DNA of 50,173 nt from Dehalococcoidia bacterium (GCA_009693015.1 SHYB01000013.1:1-50173), one strand, 5' to 3'; counted from the stretch's first letter, positions 40,796-49,530 are shown. The notes: a model not told the origin generated them from the sequence alone. Numbers and translations are program-made.

Positions 40796-42496
40796 CTAGA
40801 CTGCGGGCGGGGCGAGGTCGAGGATGTTGAGACGGACGGAGTCGCGGCCGTTCCAGCGATCTGCGGCAAGGGTGAAGACGATGTCAGCGCGGGCGGGGGC
40901 GGCGGCAGCGGCGAGAGGGGCGTTGAAGGCGACGGCGGGCCAGGTGACGTTGCCGGCGCGGACGTTCATGCGGAGGTGTCGGCCATCGGCGCCCATGGAG
41001 CGCACGTCGCGCAGCTCGGCGGCGCGGGCGACGAAGGCGGGGACGGGATTGCCAGGGCCGTGCGGCGAGAGGCGGGCCATGCTACGGAGCACATCGCCGG
41101 TGATGCGCTCGAGGCGCACCTGGGCATCTATCGCCAGGCTGGGGGTAAGGTCGCGGCCGGCGAGTTGCGTGACGGCGACGGCGACGAGTCGCTCTTCGAG
41201 CTCCGGCAGGCGCGACGTGGGGATGACGAAGCCGGCGGCCTGGGCATGGCCGCCGTAGCGGGTGAAGAGGCCATCGCAGGAGCGCAGGGCGTCAATGATG
41301 TTGAAATCAGGAATGCTTCGACAGCTACCGCGGCTTTCCTCCAGCCCCTGATGAAAGACGACGGCGGGACGGGCGAACTCATCGGCGAGGCGACCGGCGG
41401 CGAGGCCGACGACGCCGGGGGGAAAGTCGGCGCCGCCGAGGAAGAGGAGCGGGGGAAGGTCGCTGCGTTCGGCGAGGCGCTGGCGGACGGCGGTGGTGAT
41501 CGCTTCAGTGGCGCCGCGGCGCTCGGTGTTGCGCTGGTCGAGCTCGCGGGCGAGGGGTTCGGCCTGGGCATCGGTGGTCGCGGTGAGAAGGAGGTAGGCG
41601 GGGTTGGCGTGATCCATGCGCCCGGGGGCGTTGATGCGGGGTGCGAGGGCGAAGCCGATGGCTTCGGCATCCACGTTGCCCGGCTCGACGCCGGCGACAC
41701 GCATGAGGGCGCGGATGCCGGGGCGCTGGGTGCGGTTGAGAGAGGCGAGGCCCTGCTGCACGAGGGAGCGGTTTTCTCCGGTGATGGGGGAGACGTCGGC
41801 GATGGTGCCGAGGGCGACGAGTTCGAGGAGGGATTCATCGAACGGGGCGGCGAGGGAGACGGCAAGGGCCTGGCAGAGGAGGTAGGCGACGCCGCAGGAG
41901 GCGAGGGGGGCGAGGGCGGCGTCTGCGCCGGGGAGCTTGGGGGCGACGACGGCGGCGGCTTGCGGCAGATGCGCAGGCGGGGTGTGATGGTCAGTGATGA
42001 CAAGGTCTATGCCGAGGTCGGCGGCGAGGGCGGCTTCGGCGGCGTTGGTGATGCCGCAATCGGCGGTGATGATGAGGGAGACGCCGCGGGAGTGAAGGAG
42101 GCGCACGGCGTCGGGGTTGAGGCCGTGGCCTTCGGCGATGCGCTCGGGGATGTAGGGGAGCGGCTCGATGCCGAGGGAGCGCAGGGCAAGGGTGAGGATG
42201 GCGGCGGAGGTGATGCCGTCGGCGTCGAAGTCGCCGTAGATGGCGACGGTCTCGCGGGCGCGGACGGCGCGGGCGATGCGGGCGATGGCGGCGTCTGCGC
42301 CGGGGATGAGGAGGGCGTGGTCGGCACCGGGAGGGTCGGGATCGAGGAATGAACCGGCGTGGGCGAGAGAGCGGACGCCGCGGTTGTAGAGGACCTGGGC
42401 GACGAGGGGCGGGTAGGGGGCGAGGGTATCGAAGAAGGCGCGCGGGGCGAGGGGGTGGATGCGCCAGGCGCGGCGGGGGCGGGAGTGGAGGGGCAC
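40796..42496 (-). CDS. recJ: Single-stranded-DNA-specific exonuclease RecJ
   Basis: 566 residues from GTG 42496, with CGAGG 5 bases upstream; the open frame reaches 42754, but that part contains a transposase remnant and low-complexity Pro/Ala sequence, and 566 is the usual RecJ length. DHH-type motifs: YGDFDADGITSAA, ITADCGITN, VITDHH, and later RYGGHAQAAGF in the DHHA1 domain, then an OB-like C-terminal domain. A 5'-3' exonuclease in recombination and repair. The start is not certain: another GTG lies upstream in the Pro-rich stretch. Confidence 0.9.
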   Translation of the reverse strand: MPLHSRPRRAWRIHPLAPRAFFDTLAPYPPLVAQVLYNRGVRSLAHAGSFLDPDPPGADHALLIPGADAAIARIARAVRARETVAIYGDFDADGITSAAILTLALRSLGIEPLPYIPERIAEGHGLNPDAVRLLHSRGVSLIITADCGITNAAEAALAADLGIDLVITDHHTPPAHLPQAAAVVAPKLPGADAALAPLASCGVAYLLCQALAVSLAAPFDESLLELVALGTIADVSPITGENRSLVQQGLASLNRTQRPGIRALMRVAGVEPGNVDAEAIGFALAPRINAPGRMDHANPAYLLLTATTDAQAEPLARELDQRNTERRGATEAITTAVRQRLAERSDLPPLLFLGGADFPPGVVGLAAGRLADEFARPAVVFHQGLEESRGSCRSIPDFNIIDALRSCDGLFTRYGGHAQAAGFVIPTSRLPELEERLVAVAVTQLAGRDLTPSLAIDAQVRLERITGDVLRSMARLSPHGPGNPVPAFVARAAELRDVRSMGADGRHLRMNVRAGNVTWPAVAFNAPLAAAAAPARADIVFTLAADRWNGRDSVRLNILDLAPPAV

Positions 42497-42689
42497 GGGA
42501 GCCTCGGCGCTGGTGGATTGGGGACGAGGGAAGGGTAGCGCGAGGGGGTGCGGGAACACAAGAGCAGGGGGGGTAGCGATCTGGGACGAAGGTGCCGAGT
42601 CAGCGCACGCGGGGGAAGGCGGCGCGGGAGACCGGTGTTGTAATGCAGCGAATCTCACGGAAGAGAACCAAATCGCATCTATCTCGAGT

Positions 42690-42820
42690 TGGCTCTGTTC
42701 CCTGTAGTTGACCTGCACTCTCGTTTTGATAAGAGGATTTCTCGAGTCCAGCACGGAATTGGTGCTTACTTTGGCCGTGAACTCGTCGGGCGTCAGGTTG
42801 TCGAGGGTGTAGTGCGGTCA
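42690..42820 (-). pseudogene. Transposase C-terminal remnant (IS3/IS481-like)
   Basis: On the minus strand, right after a TGA at 42818-42820, the frame reads PHYTLDNLTPDEFTAKVSTN, close to the RPHSALGxLTPxEFA ending of DDE-type IS3/IS481 transposases. No other part of a transposase is seen. The frame runs on without a stop into the recJ open frame. The rest of 42497-43187 holds only repeat words and no gene. Confidence 0.6.
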
Positions 42821-42977
42821 GGGACGCTGGTGTATTCCTGGCCACAGGCCACAACGAGGTATGGTCTTCGCGGCGGGCAGGTCATTCGCTTTCTCCTGAA
42901 TGGCAGGGCAGGCGTGGGTGCATTGGGGTCGTGGTCCGAGACTCGCGCTTCGCGCGAACTCGCCACGAACGGGAACG

Positions 42978-43010
42978 GGGATGGATGCTTCGCTGCACTC
43001 AGCATGACAA
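42978..43010 (+). repeat. Short dispersed repeat E (GGATGCTTCGCTGC...CAGCATGACA)
   Basis: GGATGCTTCGCTGCACTCAG then CATGACAAC; the same word with ATTCTTCGC and CAGAATGAC is at 43148-43176, and related ends bound the GIY-YIG gene at 49466-49892. Confidence 0.6.
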
Positions 43011-43071
43011 CGTGGCGCAGGTGTGTTTGACTATACGCGATAAGGACAGACGCTATGGATTCCCACCCACT

Positions 43072-43178
43072 GCTCCGATGGAATCGCGAGTCTTCGACCT
43101 TCGCAGGGGCAGGCTCGACAATGACGGAGGAGGGACGGGAGGGGAGGGAAGATTCTTCGCTGCGCTCAGAATGACGGG
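43072..43178 (+). repeat. Repeat D and E words in tandem
   Basis: TCCGATGGAATCGCGAGTCT, TCGCAGGGGCAGGCTCGACA, ATGACGGAGG (type D), then AAGATTCTTCGCTGCGCTCA, GAATGACGG (type E), immediately before the fabF stop. Confidence 0.6.
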
Positions 43179-43187
43179 GCGGGCGGG

Positions 43188-44435
43188 CTAGGAGGGGAGG
43201 GCGCGGAAGAGGAGGGAGGAGTTGTGGCCGCCGAAGCCGAAGGAGTTGGACATGACGGCGCGGACGGTGCCTTTGCGGGGGATGTGGGGGATGTAGTCGA
43301 GGTCGCAGTCGGGGTCGGGGGTTTCGAGGTTGATGGTGGGGGGGAGGACGCTGTCTGTGATGGCGAGGACGCTGAAGACGGCTTCGATGGCGCCGGCTGC
43401 GCCGATCATGTGGCCGGTCATGGATTTGGTGGAGGAGACGGGGATTTTGTAGGCGTGGGGGCCGAGGACGGTTTTGAGGGCCATGGTCTCGAACTTGTCG
43501 TTCATCTGGGTGGAGGTGCCGTGGGCGTTGACGTAGTCGAGGTCCTTGGGGAGGAGGCCGGCTTTGCGCATGGCGATGGTCATGGCGCGTGCGGCGCCTT
43601 CGCCGCCGGGGGCGGGCTGGGTGATGTGGACGGCGTCGGCGGTGGCGCCGTAGCCGGCGACTTCGCAGAGAATCGTTGCGCCGCGGGCGCGGGCCGACTC
43701 TAGCTCTTCGAGGATGAGCACGGCGGCGCCTTCGCCCATGACGAAGCCGTCGCGGCCCGCATCGAAGGGGCGGGAGGCGGTCTTGGGGCTATCGTTGCGC
43801 TTGGAGAGGGCGCCGGCGGAGGTGAAGCCGGCGATGCTGATGGGGACGATGGCGGCTTCGGCGCCGCCCGCCACCATGGCGAGGGCATCGCCACGGCGGA
43901 TGATTTCATAGGATACGCCGATGGCATCGGCGCCGCTGGAGCAGGCGGAGACGGTGGCGAAGTTGGGGCCTTTGGCGCCCAGGCGGATGGAAACATGCCC
44001 TGAAGCCATGTCGGCGATGATCATGGGGATGAGGAAGGGCGTGACGCGCGAAGGGCCTTTTTCGAAAAGGACCTTGTGCTGCTCGGAGATGGTGCCGATG
44101 CCGCCGATGCCGCTGCCGATGATGCAGCCGGTGTGGGCGGCGGTGTCCGGGGTGATGGGGAGCGCGGCGTGGGAGACGGCCTGGAGCGCGGCGGCGGTGG
44201 CGAACTGGACGAAGCGGTCGGCGCGGCGGGCCTCTTTCTTGTCCATGGCGACAAGGGGGTCCCAGCCTTTGACTTCCGCGGCGATCTGAACTTCGAACGT
44301 CTCAGGATCGAAGAGGGAGATGCGGTCAACCCCAGATGCGCCGGAAAGAAGGGCCTTCCAGGTGGAGGCGACGTCAGGGCCGAGGGGGCTGACGGCACCG
44401 AGGCCGGTGACGACGACGCGCTTGGGAGTGTCCAT
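43188..44435 (-). CDS. fabF: 3-oxoacyl-[ACP] synthase, FabF type
   Basis: 415 residues, normal for KAS II. RVVVTGLGAVSPLGPDV at the start, SACSSGADAIG with the active-site Cys, NAHGTSTQMND (first His), STKSMTGHMIGAAGAIEAV (Lys, second His) and NSFGFGGHNSS. The Cys-His-His triad is complete, so it should condense malonyl-ACP with an acyl chain. It is not beside other fab genes; it follows a radical SAM gene by 11 bp with no clear ribosome binding site, so it is probably translated from the same mRNA. That pairing hints at a special lipid or polyketide rather than bulk fatty acids. Confidence 0.92.
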   Translation of the reverse strand: MDTPKRVVVTGLGAVSPLGPDVASTWKALLSGASGVDRISLFDPETFEVQIAAEVKGWDPLVAMDKKEARRADRFVQFATAAALQAVSHAALPITPDTAAHTGCIIGSGIGGIGTISEQHKVLFEKGPSRVTPFLIPMIIADMASGHVSIRLGAKGPNFATVSACSSGADAIGVSYEIIRRGDALAMVAGGAEAAIVPISIAGFTSAGALSKRNDSPKTASRPFDAGRDGFVMGEGAAVLILEELESARARGATILCEVAGYGATADAVHITQPAPGGEGAARAMTIAMRKAGLLPKDLDYVNAHGTSTQMNDKFETMALKTVLGPHAYKIPVSSTKSMTGHMIGAAGAIEAVFSVLAITDSVLPPTINLETPDPDCDLDYIPHIPRKGTVRAVMSNSFGFGGHNSSLLFRALPS

Positions 44436-44446
44436 GCTACGGGGAT

Positions 44447-45997
44447 TTATGCACCAAGGATCGCGGGTGAGCCGGCGGGACGCTGCTGGGACTGGGCGCG
44501 CTCGAGCATCTCAATGCCGGCGGTGTAGCTATCCAGGGATGATAGGGTGCGGTACTGGCGGAGGAACCGGCTGACGCTGGCCTTGGAGGTGGAGACTTCC
44601 TGCATCATGCGGCGCGCGCGGTCGAGGCCGCCGCCGCCGACGGTGCGCCAGGTGGAGGCGTACTGCTCGTAGAAGACGCGGGGACTGAGGCGCGTGGGCA
44701 GGACGCTGTGGCAGAAATCGAAGAAGCGAGGCTCGCGGGTGATGAGCTGATGCTCGGTATCGCGCCACTGGCCGGTGCCAGGCAGCGGGGTCATGATGGT
44801 GAACTGGGGGAACTCGATCTTGTGCTCCATCACCTTGGACTTGAGATGGTCGAAGTTCTGCTCGGCCCACTGCTGGAAGATGATGACGGCGCCCCAGATG
44901 CGGATGCCGAGATCGTTGAGGATTTCCAAGGCGCGTTCGTTATCGCCGGACTTAGTGCCCTTGCTGACGGAGTCGAGGTCGGCCTGCTCGAAGGATTCGA
45001 GGCCGATGAGGACGGTGTCCAGGCCGGCACGGGCCCACTTCTCAAACTTCTTGGGATTGCGCACGACGTTGTCGGCGCGAACCTGCATCCAGTAGCGCTG
45101 GCCGAGGTTCATCTGGGTGAGGTCTTCCGCCATTTGCTCCATGGGGTCGAAGCCCGCAGGGTACTGCTTCTTCTGGGCGGCGGGCAACTCCTGGATGGCG
45201 AGATCGTCCACGACGTTGACCCAGGCATTGCGGGGGAGACGCTGGAGCTCATCAAGGGTGCGGTTGGCGCTCTGGACGCGGTAGGCGCCCTTGTGGAACT
45301 GGTGGACGGAGCAGAAGTTGCAGCGGTAGATGCAGCCGCGGGCGCTTTCGATGGAGTAGGGGCTTTCGTGGTAGAGGAAGAAGTAGGAGGGCCGGTACTG
45401 ATCCACGAGATGCCGCGCGGGGATCGGGCGCTCGTTCATGACGGCGGAATCGAATTGTTTGAGGGATGTGGTGGCGCGGACGATGACGTTCTTGTCGTCA
45501 AAGCGGCCCGCAGCGTCCTGGAAAATGACGTCGGGAGTGTTGTCTATGCGCCCGAACTTCTGGAGGTTGACGATGAGGTTGCGGAAGGGTATCTCGCCGT
45601 CGCCGACGACGATGGCGTCGACGGCGGGGATGGAGGCGTCCTGGGGGGAGAGGCTGACGTGGTGCCCGCCGACGATGATGGGAACGTTAGGAGCGATCTT
45701 CTTGACGGCGGTGGCAATGCTGCGGACAGTGTCCACGTCCACGGTGTAGCCTTCGCGGATGCCGATGGCGTCAGGCTGGTAGCGGGAGAGAGCATCGGCC
45801 AGGGGCATGGGGTCGACGCGCATGTCATAGATGGCGACGTCAGTTATGTCACTGACGGCGGCGGCGACGTATTCGAGGGCGAGGGGTTCGACGACGACAG
45901 TGGCGTTGAAGCCGACGGTGAGGCTATTGGGGGGTTCGATGAGGAGAACCTTGGAGGCCCTGGGGAATGTGCGTATGCCCTGGTGTTGCGCTGTCAT
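44447..45997 (-). CDS. B12-binding-domain radical SAM protein
   Basis: 516 residues from ATG 45997 with AGGAG upstream. The N-terminal ~150 residues are a Rossmann B12-binding-like domain (KVLLIEPPN, IGIREGYTVDVDTV, IIVGGHHVSLSP), without the DxHxxG base-off motif. The radical SAM barrel follows with SARGCIYRCNFCSVHQ (CxxxCxxC), IQELPAAQKK and GLDTVLIGLESFEQADLDSV. The C-terminal ~130 residues are the accessory region seen in BchE/Hpn-like enzymes. Such enzymes methylate or rearrange unactivated carbons. Coupled to fabF, so a lipid-like substrate is a plausible inference. Confidence 0.87.
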   Translation of the reverse strand: MTAQHQGIRTFPRASKVLLIEPPNSLTVGFNATVVVEPLALEYVAAAVSDITDVAIYDMRVDPMPLADALSRYQPDAIGIREGYTVDVDTVRSIATAVKKIAPNVPIIVGGHHVSLSPQDASIPAVDAIVVGDGEIPFRNLIVNLQKFGRIDNTPDVIFQDAAGRFDDKNVIVRATTSLKQFDSAVMNERPIPARHLVDQYRPSYFFLYHESPYSIESARGCIYRCNFCSVHQFHKGAYRVQSANRTLDELQRLPRNAWVNVVDDLAIQELPAAQKKQYPAGFDPMEQMAEDLTQMNLGQRYWMQVRADNVVRNPKKFEKWARAGLDTVLIGLESFEQADLDSVSKGTKSGDNERALEILNDLGIRIWGAVIIFQQWAEQNFDHLKSKVMEHKIEFPQFTIMTPLPGTGQWRDTEHQLITREPRFFDFCHSVLPTRLSPRVFYEQYASTWRTVGGGGLDRARRMMQEVSTSKASVSRFLRQYRTLSSLDSYTAGIEMLERAQSQQRPAGSPAILGA

Positions 45998-46206
45998 AAA
46001 GCTCCTGAGCTAGCCACGCGCATGCAGCGTGTGGACACGGGACATTGTGGAATCACCCGAAGGAGTTGCTGGATGAGGGATCCGCAGGGTGTGCAAACCC
46101 GGTGCGCCGCGCTTTTGTGTTCCAGCCTTGCCTCTTGGAATCCTCAGCCGGCCCTTTGGTTGCGCATCGCAACAGGGGGGCCAAGCAGGGGACAGTGCAC
46201 CATACT

Positions 46207-46220
46207 CATGCGTGAGTATA
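46207..46220 (-). promoter_or_regulatory. TATACT box with leaderless-type ATG upstream of the radical SAM operon
   Basis: On the minus strand TATACT (46220-46215) is followed after CACGC by ATG at 46209. That ATG opens a 21-codon frame (MSMVHCPLLGPPVAMRNQRA..) ending well before 45997. It may be the promoter of the radical SAM-fabF operon with a ~210-nt leader and a short upstream peptide. The identical GCTATACTCACGC word occurs at 46284-46296 on plus for the next gene. Confidence 0.4.
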
Positions 46221-46261
46221 GCACGAGGGAAGGGCATTGGATAGGTCAAGCAGGGGCGGCG

Positions 46262-46290
46262 TTGACCCTGTAGAGGGTCAGGGCTATACT
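46262..46290 (+). promoter_or_regulatory. Promoter with internal palindrome for the SMP-30-like gene
   Basis: TTGACC at 46262-46267 and TATACT at 46285-46290, 17-bp spacing. GACCCT-GTAG-AGGGTC (46264-46279) is a perfect inverted repeat overlapping the -35 and the spacer, a good place for a repressor. Confidence 0.65.
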
Positions 46291-46318
46291 CACGCCGCAT
46301 TGCTTCTAGGAGGCCCGT

Positions 46319-47215
46319 ATGACTATTGATATGGCGACGCCGGGGATGGAGCGGCTGGCGGAGAAGAGCAGCCCGCTGGAGAAGATCGGCACGGGGTTTA
46401 TGTTCACGGAGGGGCCAGTGTGGCACCGGCAGGAGCGGGTGCTGCGTTTCAGCGACATTCCGGCGAACCAGATCAAGCAATGGTCGCAGGCGGCGGGGGT
46501 GACGACTTACCGCGACCCGAGCGCCAAATCGAACGGGATGACGTACGACCGGCAGGGACGGCTGGTGGTGTGCGAGCACGCGGGACGGCGCGTGTCACGC
46601 ACGGAGGCGGATGGGTCGCTGACGACGCTGGCGATCATGTTCGAGGGGAAGCGGCTGAATAGCCCGAACGATGTGGTGTGCAAGAGCGACGGGGCGATCT
46701 ATTTCAGCGACCCGGAGTACGGGATCGTGATGGACCACGTGGGAATGCGGATGCCGAAGGAGCTGGCGTTCCAGGGGGTGTTTCGCATATCGCCGGACGG
46801 GAAGAAGCTGGACTGCGTGGCGCGGGATTTCACCAAGCCGAATGGGCTGGCGTTTTCCCCGGACGAGAAGACGCTGTATGTGGACGATACGGAGAAGATG
46901 CACATACGGGCGTTCGACGTGAAGGGGGACGGGACGCTGGCGAACAGCCGGGTGTTCGCCACGCTTGCGGGAGATGGGACGGGACGCCCCGACGGGATGA
47001 AGGTGGACAGCCTGGGCAATGTGTATTGCACCGGCCCCGGCGGGGTGCATGTGCTGGCGCCGGACGGCAAGCTGGTGGGTCGGATCACGACGCCGGCGTC
47101 GTGCGCGAACCTGGCATGGGGAGAGGACGACTGGAAGACGCTGTTTCTCACGGTGTCCGATTCGGTGTACCGGCTGCGGATGAAGGTGGCGGGGGTGGCG
47201 GTGGGGAAGGGGTAG
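46319..47215 (+). CDS. SMP-30/gluconolactonase-family beta-propeller hydrolase
   Basis: 298 residues, ATG with TAGGAGG upstream. FTEGPVWHRQERVLRFSDIP (metal Glu), KSNGMTYDRQGRLVVCEHAG then RRVSR, NSPNDVVCKSDGAIYFSDPE (metal Asn), NGLAFSPDEKTLYVDDT and RPDGMKVDSLGNVYCTGPG (metal Asp). This is the six-bladed propeller of sugar lactonases, which hydrolyse aldonolactones with Ca2+ or Zn2+. Exact sugar unknown. It is transcribed from the palindrome-bearing promoter at 46262 and diverges from the radical SAM operon. Confidence 0.9.
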   Translation: MTIDMATPGMERLAEKSSPLEKIGTGFMFTEGPVWHRQERVLRFSDIPANQIKQWSQAAGVTTYRDPSAKSNGMTYDRQGRLVVCEHAGRRVSRTEADGSLTTLAIMFEGKRLNSPNDVVCKSDGAIYFSDPEYGIVMDHVGMRMPKELAFQGVFRISPDGKKLDCVARDFTKPNGLAFSPDEKTLYVDDTEKMHIRAFDVKGDGTLANSRVFATLAGDGTGRPDGMKVDSLGNVYCTGPGGVHVLAPDGKLVGRITTPASCANLAWGEDDWKTLFLTVSDSVYRLRMKVAGVAVGKG

Positions 47216-47261
47216 GAGTAGGGGCAAGTTGCCGTGCAGGCCGGAAAAGAGGCAGCGCGAT

Positions 47262-47336
47262 CCACCCCGCCAGATTGCCACGCTTCCTTCGCAGGGCCTC
47301 AGGACAAGCTCATGGACTCGCTCACAATGACGGAGG
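47262..47336 (+). repeat. Dispersed repeat D copy
   Basis: CACCCCGCCAGATTGCCACG, CTTCCTTCGCAGGGCCTCAG, then ATGGACTCGCTCACAATGAC. It fills the gap between two convergent genes. Confidence 0.6.
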
Positions 47337-47351
47337 GCGGGGACACCCAAG

Positions 47352-49370
47352 TTAGATAGCGCGGGCGGCGCGGGCGCCTTCAAGGACGGCGTGGAGGACG
47401 CGGCGCGGCGCGAGGCAATCGCCGATGGCGTAGAGCTGGGGGACCTTGCCCTTGAGGGCGGTGGCGAGGGCGCCGCTGGCTTTGCCGCCGCAGGCGAGGA
47501 CGACTGTGTCTATCTCTTCGATGGCCCAAGGCTCGCGGGTGAGGGCGTGGCGGACGCGGACGGTGCGGCCTTCCACGGCGACGAGGCCGGTGAGGGTGTG
47601 CATGGCGACGCGCTTCTCCAGGAGGCGCTTGAGGAGGACATGGTGGAAGCCGGGGTCCTGGTTTTCGGCGACGAGCATGCGCTCGGTGATGAGGGTGACG
47701 TCGCAGCCGCGGTCGGCGAGGAGCTCGGCGAGGCTGGCAGGGGCGTGGTGGCCGTCATAGCCGGCGACAAGGCAGACGCGGGCGCCGGGGATCTTTTCTC
47801 CCTGCAGGACTTGCCAGGCGGTGACGACGTTGGGAGACGCGATGCCAGGCACGTCTGGGACGAGCGGGGTGGCGCCGGTGGCGACGATAACTGCGTCAGG
47901 CGAGAGGGAAGAGGCTAGCTCCGGAGTGAGCGCGGTGGAGAGCCGCACGTCCACGCCGAGCTTGTCCATTTGGCGGGTGAGGTAGGCGATGGAGTTGCCC
48001 AACTCGGCGGTGCGGGGGTCGCGGACGGCGATGCGGACCTGGCCGCCGAGCGAATCGCTTTTTTCGAAGAGGGTGACGCGATGGCCGCGGAGGGTGAGGA
48101 CGCGGGCAGCCTCCATGCCGCCGGGGCCGCCGCCGGCGACGAGGACACGCTTGGGGGTAGCGGCGGGGATGATCTCCATTTCTTCTTCGCGGCCCGCGGC
48201 GGCGTTCTGGGTGCAGCCGATGGCGGCGCCGCCGCCGGGCTGCCGCCAGAGAGTGCGCTTGCGGCAGCCTTCGTTGGCGCCGGTGCAGAGGCGGATGTCG
48301 TCGCGGTCGCCGGCGCGGGCCTTGGAGGCCCACTGGGGGTCGGCGATGAAGGCGCGCACCATGCCGACCATGTCGGCGGTGCCGGAGGCGATGAGCCATT
48401 CGGCGTGGGCGGGATCGGTGATGCGCCCGGTGAGCAAGATGGGCAGGCGCACGGCCTGCTTGATGCCGGCAGCGGCGGCGGCGTGCGCGCCCTGGGGGAA
48501 CTCGGAGGGAGCGACGGCAGGGATGGTGACGCCGCCCTTGCGCCCGCCTTCGCTGGAGCTAGTGATGTTGATGTAGTCGAGCAGGGGCTCGGCCCAGCGG
48601 GCGACCTGCACCATATCAGGGATGGCGAGGCCGTGCTGCACGAGCTCCTGGCCGGGCATGCGGACGCCCACGGGAAAGTCCTTGCCCACGGTTTCGCGGA
48701 CGGCGCGGAGGATTTCCAAGAGAAGGCGCGCGCGGTTTTCCAGGCTGCCGCCGTACTGGTCGCTGCGGCGGTTGGAGATGGGGGAGAGGAAGGCGTTGAC
48801 CAGCAGGCCGTGGCAGGCGTGGACCTCCATGCCGTCCATGCCGCTGCGGCGGATGCGGCCCGCGGCTTCAGCGTAGACGCGGATGAGCGCGGCGATCTCG
48901 TGCTCGTCGAGGGCGTGGGGAGTTTCGCCGATCATTTCGTCGGGGACCTCGGAGGGGCCGATGCCGGGGAGGTAGTTCATGGATGTGGTGTAGCTGCCGC
49001 CGTGGCCGATCTGGCCGAAGGCGAAGGCGCCGTAGCGGTGGGCAAGGTCCGCCTGCTCTTTCATGCGGGGCATGGCGTGGCGATCGAGGAATGCGGCGCC
49101 GTCAGCAGTGGCGGGGTTGGGCATGGCCACGTCTGTGCCGCCAAGGTAGGAGGCGGGGACGGGGCTGGGCGGTGCGACGGTGAAGGCGGAGGAGCCGACG
49201 TAGGAGGGGTCGGAGGAGACCCAGAGGGCAACCTCATGCTTGACGCGCTCTTCCATGTAGCGGAGGAAGCGGCTGGCGTTGAGGCGGGGGCCGTGGGCGG
49301 GGATGACGACGCGATTTTTGAGATGCACCTGGCCGACGGCGAGAGGCGAGAAGAGATGCGGGTAGTCCAT
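47352..49370 (-). CDS. Old yellow enzyme-type NADH:flavin oxidoreductase with C-terminal FAD domain (2,4-dienoyl-CoA reductase-like)
   Basis: 672 residues from ATG 49370 (GGAGGGCC upstream); the open frame to 49547 is not family-like. Residues 1-350 are an FMN barrel (LFSPLAVGQVHLKNRVV; HACHGLLVNAFLSPISNRRS with DQYGGSLENRARLL). A cluster loop follows, then an FAD/NAD domain from about 405 (VLVAGGGPGGMEAARVL). The cluster motif normally CxxCxxxC plus a later Cys reads C362-TG-A365-NEG-C369 ... C386, so one of four ligands is missing. Family members reduce dienoyl-CoA, trimethylamine or steroid/bile acid enones. Cluster assembly here is in doubt. Confidence 0.88.
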   Translation of the reverse strand: MDYPHLFSPLAVGQVHLKNRVVIPAHGPRLNASRFLRYMEERVKHEVALWVSSDPSYVGSSAFTVAPPSPVPASYLGGTDVAMPNPATADGAAFLDRHAMPRMKEQADLAHRYGAFAFGQIGHGGSYTTSMNYLPGIGPSEVPDEMIGETPHALDEHEIAALIRVYAEAAGRIRRSGMDGMEVHACHGLLVNAFLSPISNRRSDQYGGSLENRARLLLEILRAVRETVGKDFPVGVRMPGQELVQHGLAIPDMVQVARWAEPLLDYINITSSSEGGRKGGVTIPAVAPSEFPQGAHAAAAAGIKQAVRLPILLTGRITDPAHAEWLIASGTADMVGMVRAFIADPQWASKARAGDRDDIRLCTGANEGCRKRTLWRQPGGGAAIGCTQNAAAGREEEMEIIPAATPKRVLVAGGGPGGMEAARVLTLRGHRVTLFEKSDSLGGQVRIAVRDPRTAELGNSIAYLTRQMDKLGVDVRLSTALTPELASSLSPDAVIVATGATPLVPDVPGIASPNVVTAWQVLQGEKIPGARVCLVAGYDGHHAPASLAELLADRGCDVTLITERMLVAENQDPGFHHVLLKRLLEKRVAMHTLTGLVAVEGRTVRVRHALTREPWAIEEIDTVVLACGGKASGALATALKGKVPQLYAIGDCLAPRRVLHAVLEGARAARAI

Positions 49371-49465
49371 CGTGGCCCTCCATGCGCAGGCGAGCGGATG
49401 CACCATGATAGCGCGACAGGGAAGGGGGCGCGGTGGCTTGGGTAATCGCGGAAGGTGGGGAACGC

Positions 49466-49510
49466 TGTCATGTAGAGCCTCGACTCCATCGGGGCGAAGA
49501 ATCCATCCCT
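49466..49510 (-). repeat. Left inverted repeat bounding the GIY-YIG gene
   Basis: Reads TGTCATGTAGAGCC...GGCGAAGAATCCATCCCT on plus; it is the inverse of 49840-49892. The outer 14 and inner 18 bases match, the middle differs in length and sequence. Confidence 0.7.
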
Positions 49511-49530
49511 TCTGATATTCTTCCCAGGCA

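Noticed and set aside
40628-42352. 574-codon plus-strand open frame antisense to recJ
   Set aside because: Glu/Gly-rich shadow frame typical of high-GC antisense strands; no domain, and recJ on the other strand has all motifs.
44708-46273. 521-codon plus-strand frame antisense to the radical SAM gene
   Set aside because: Low-complexity acidic shadow frame; the radical SAM gene is certain on the minus strand.
47970-49445. 491-codon plus-strand frame antisense to the OYE gene
   Set aside because: Ala/Gly/Asp-rich shadow with no motif; the minus strand carries FMN and FAD signatures.
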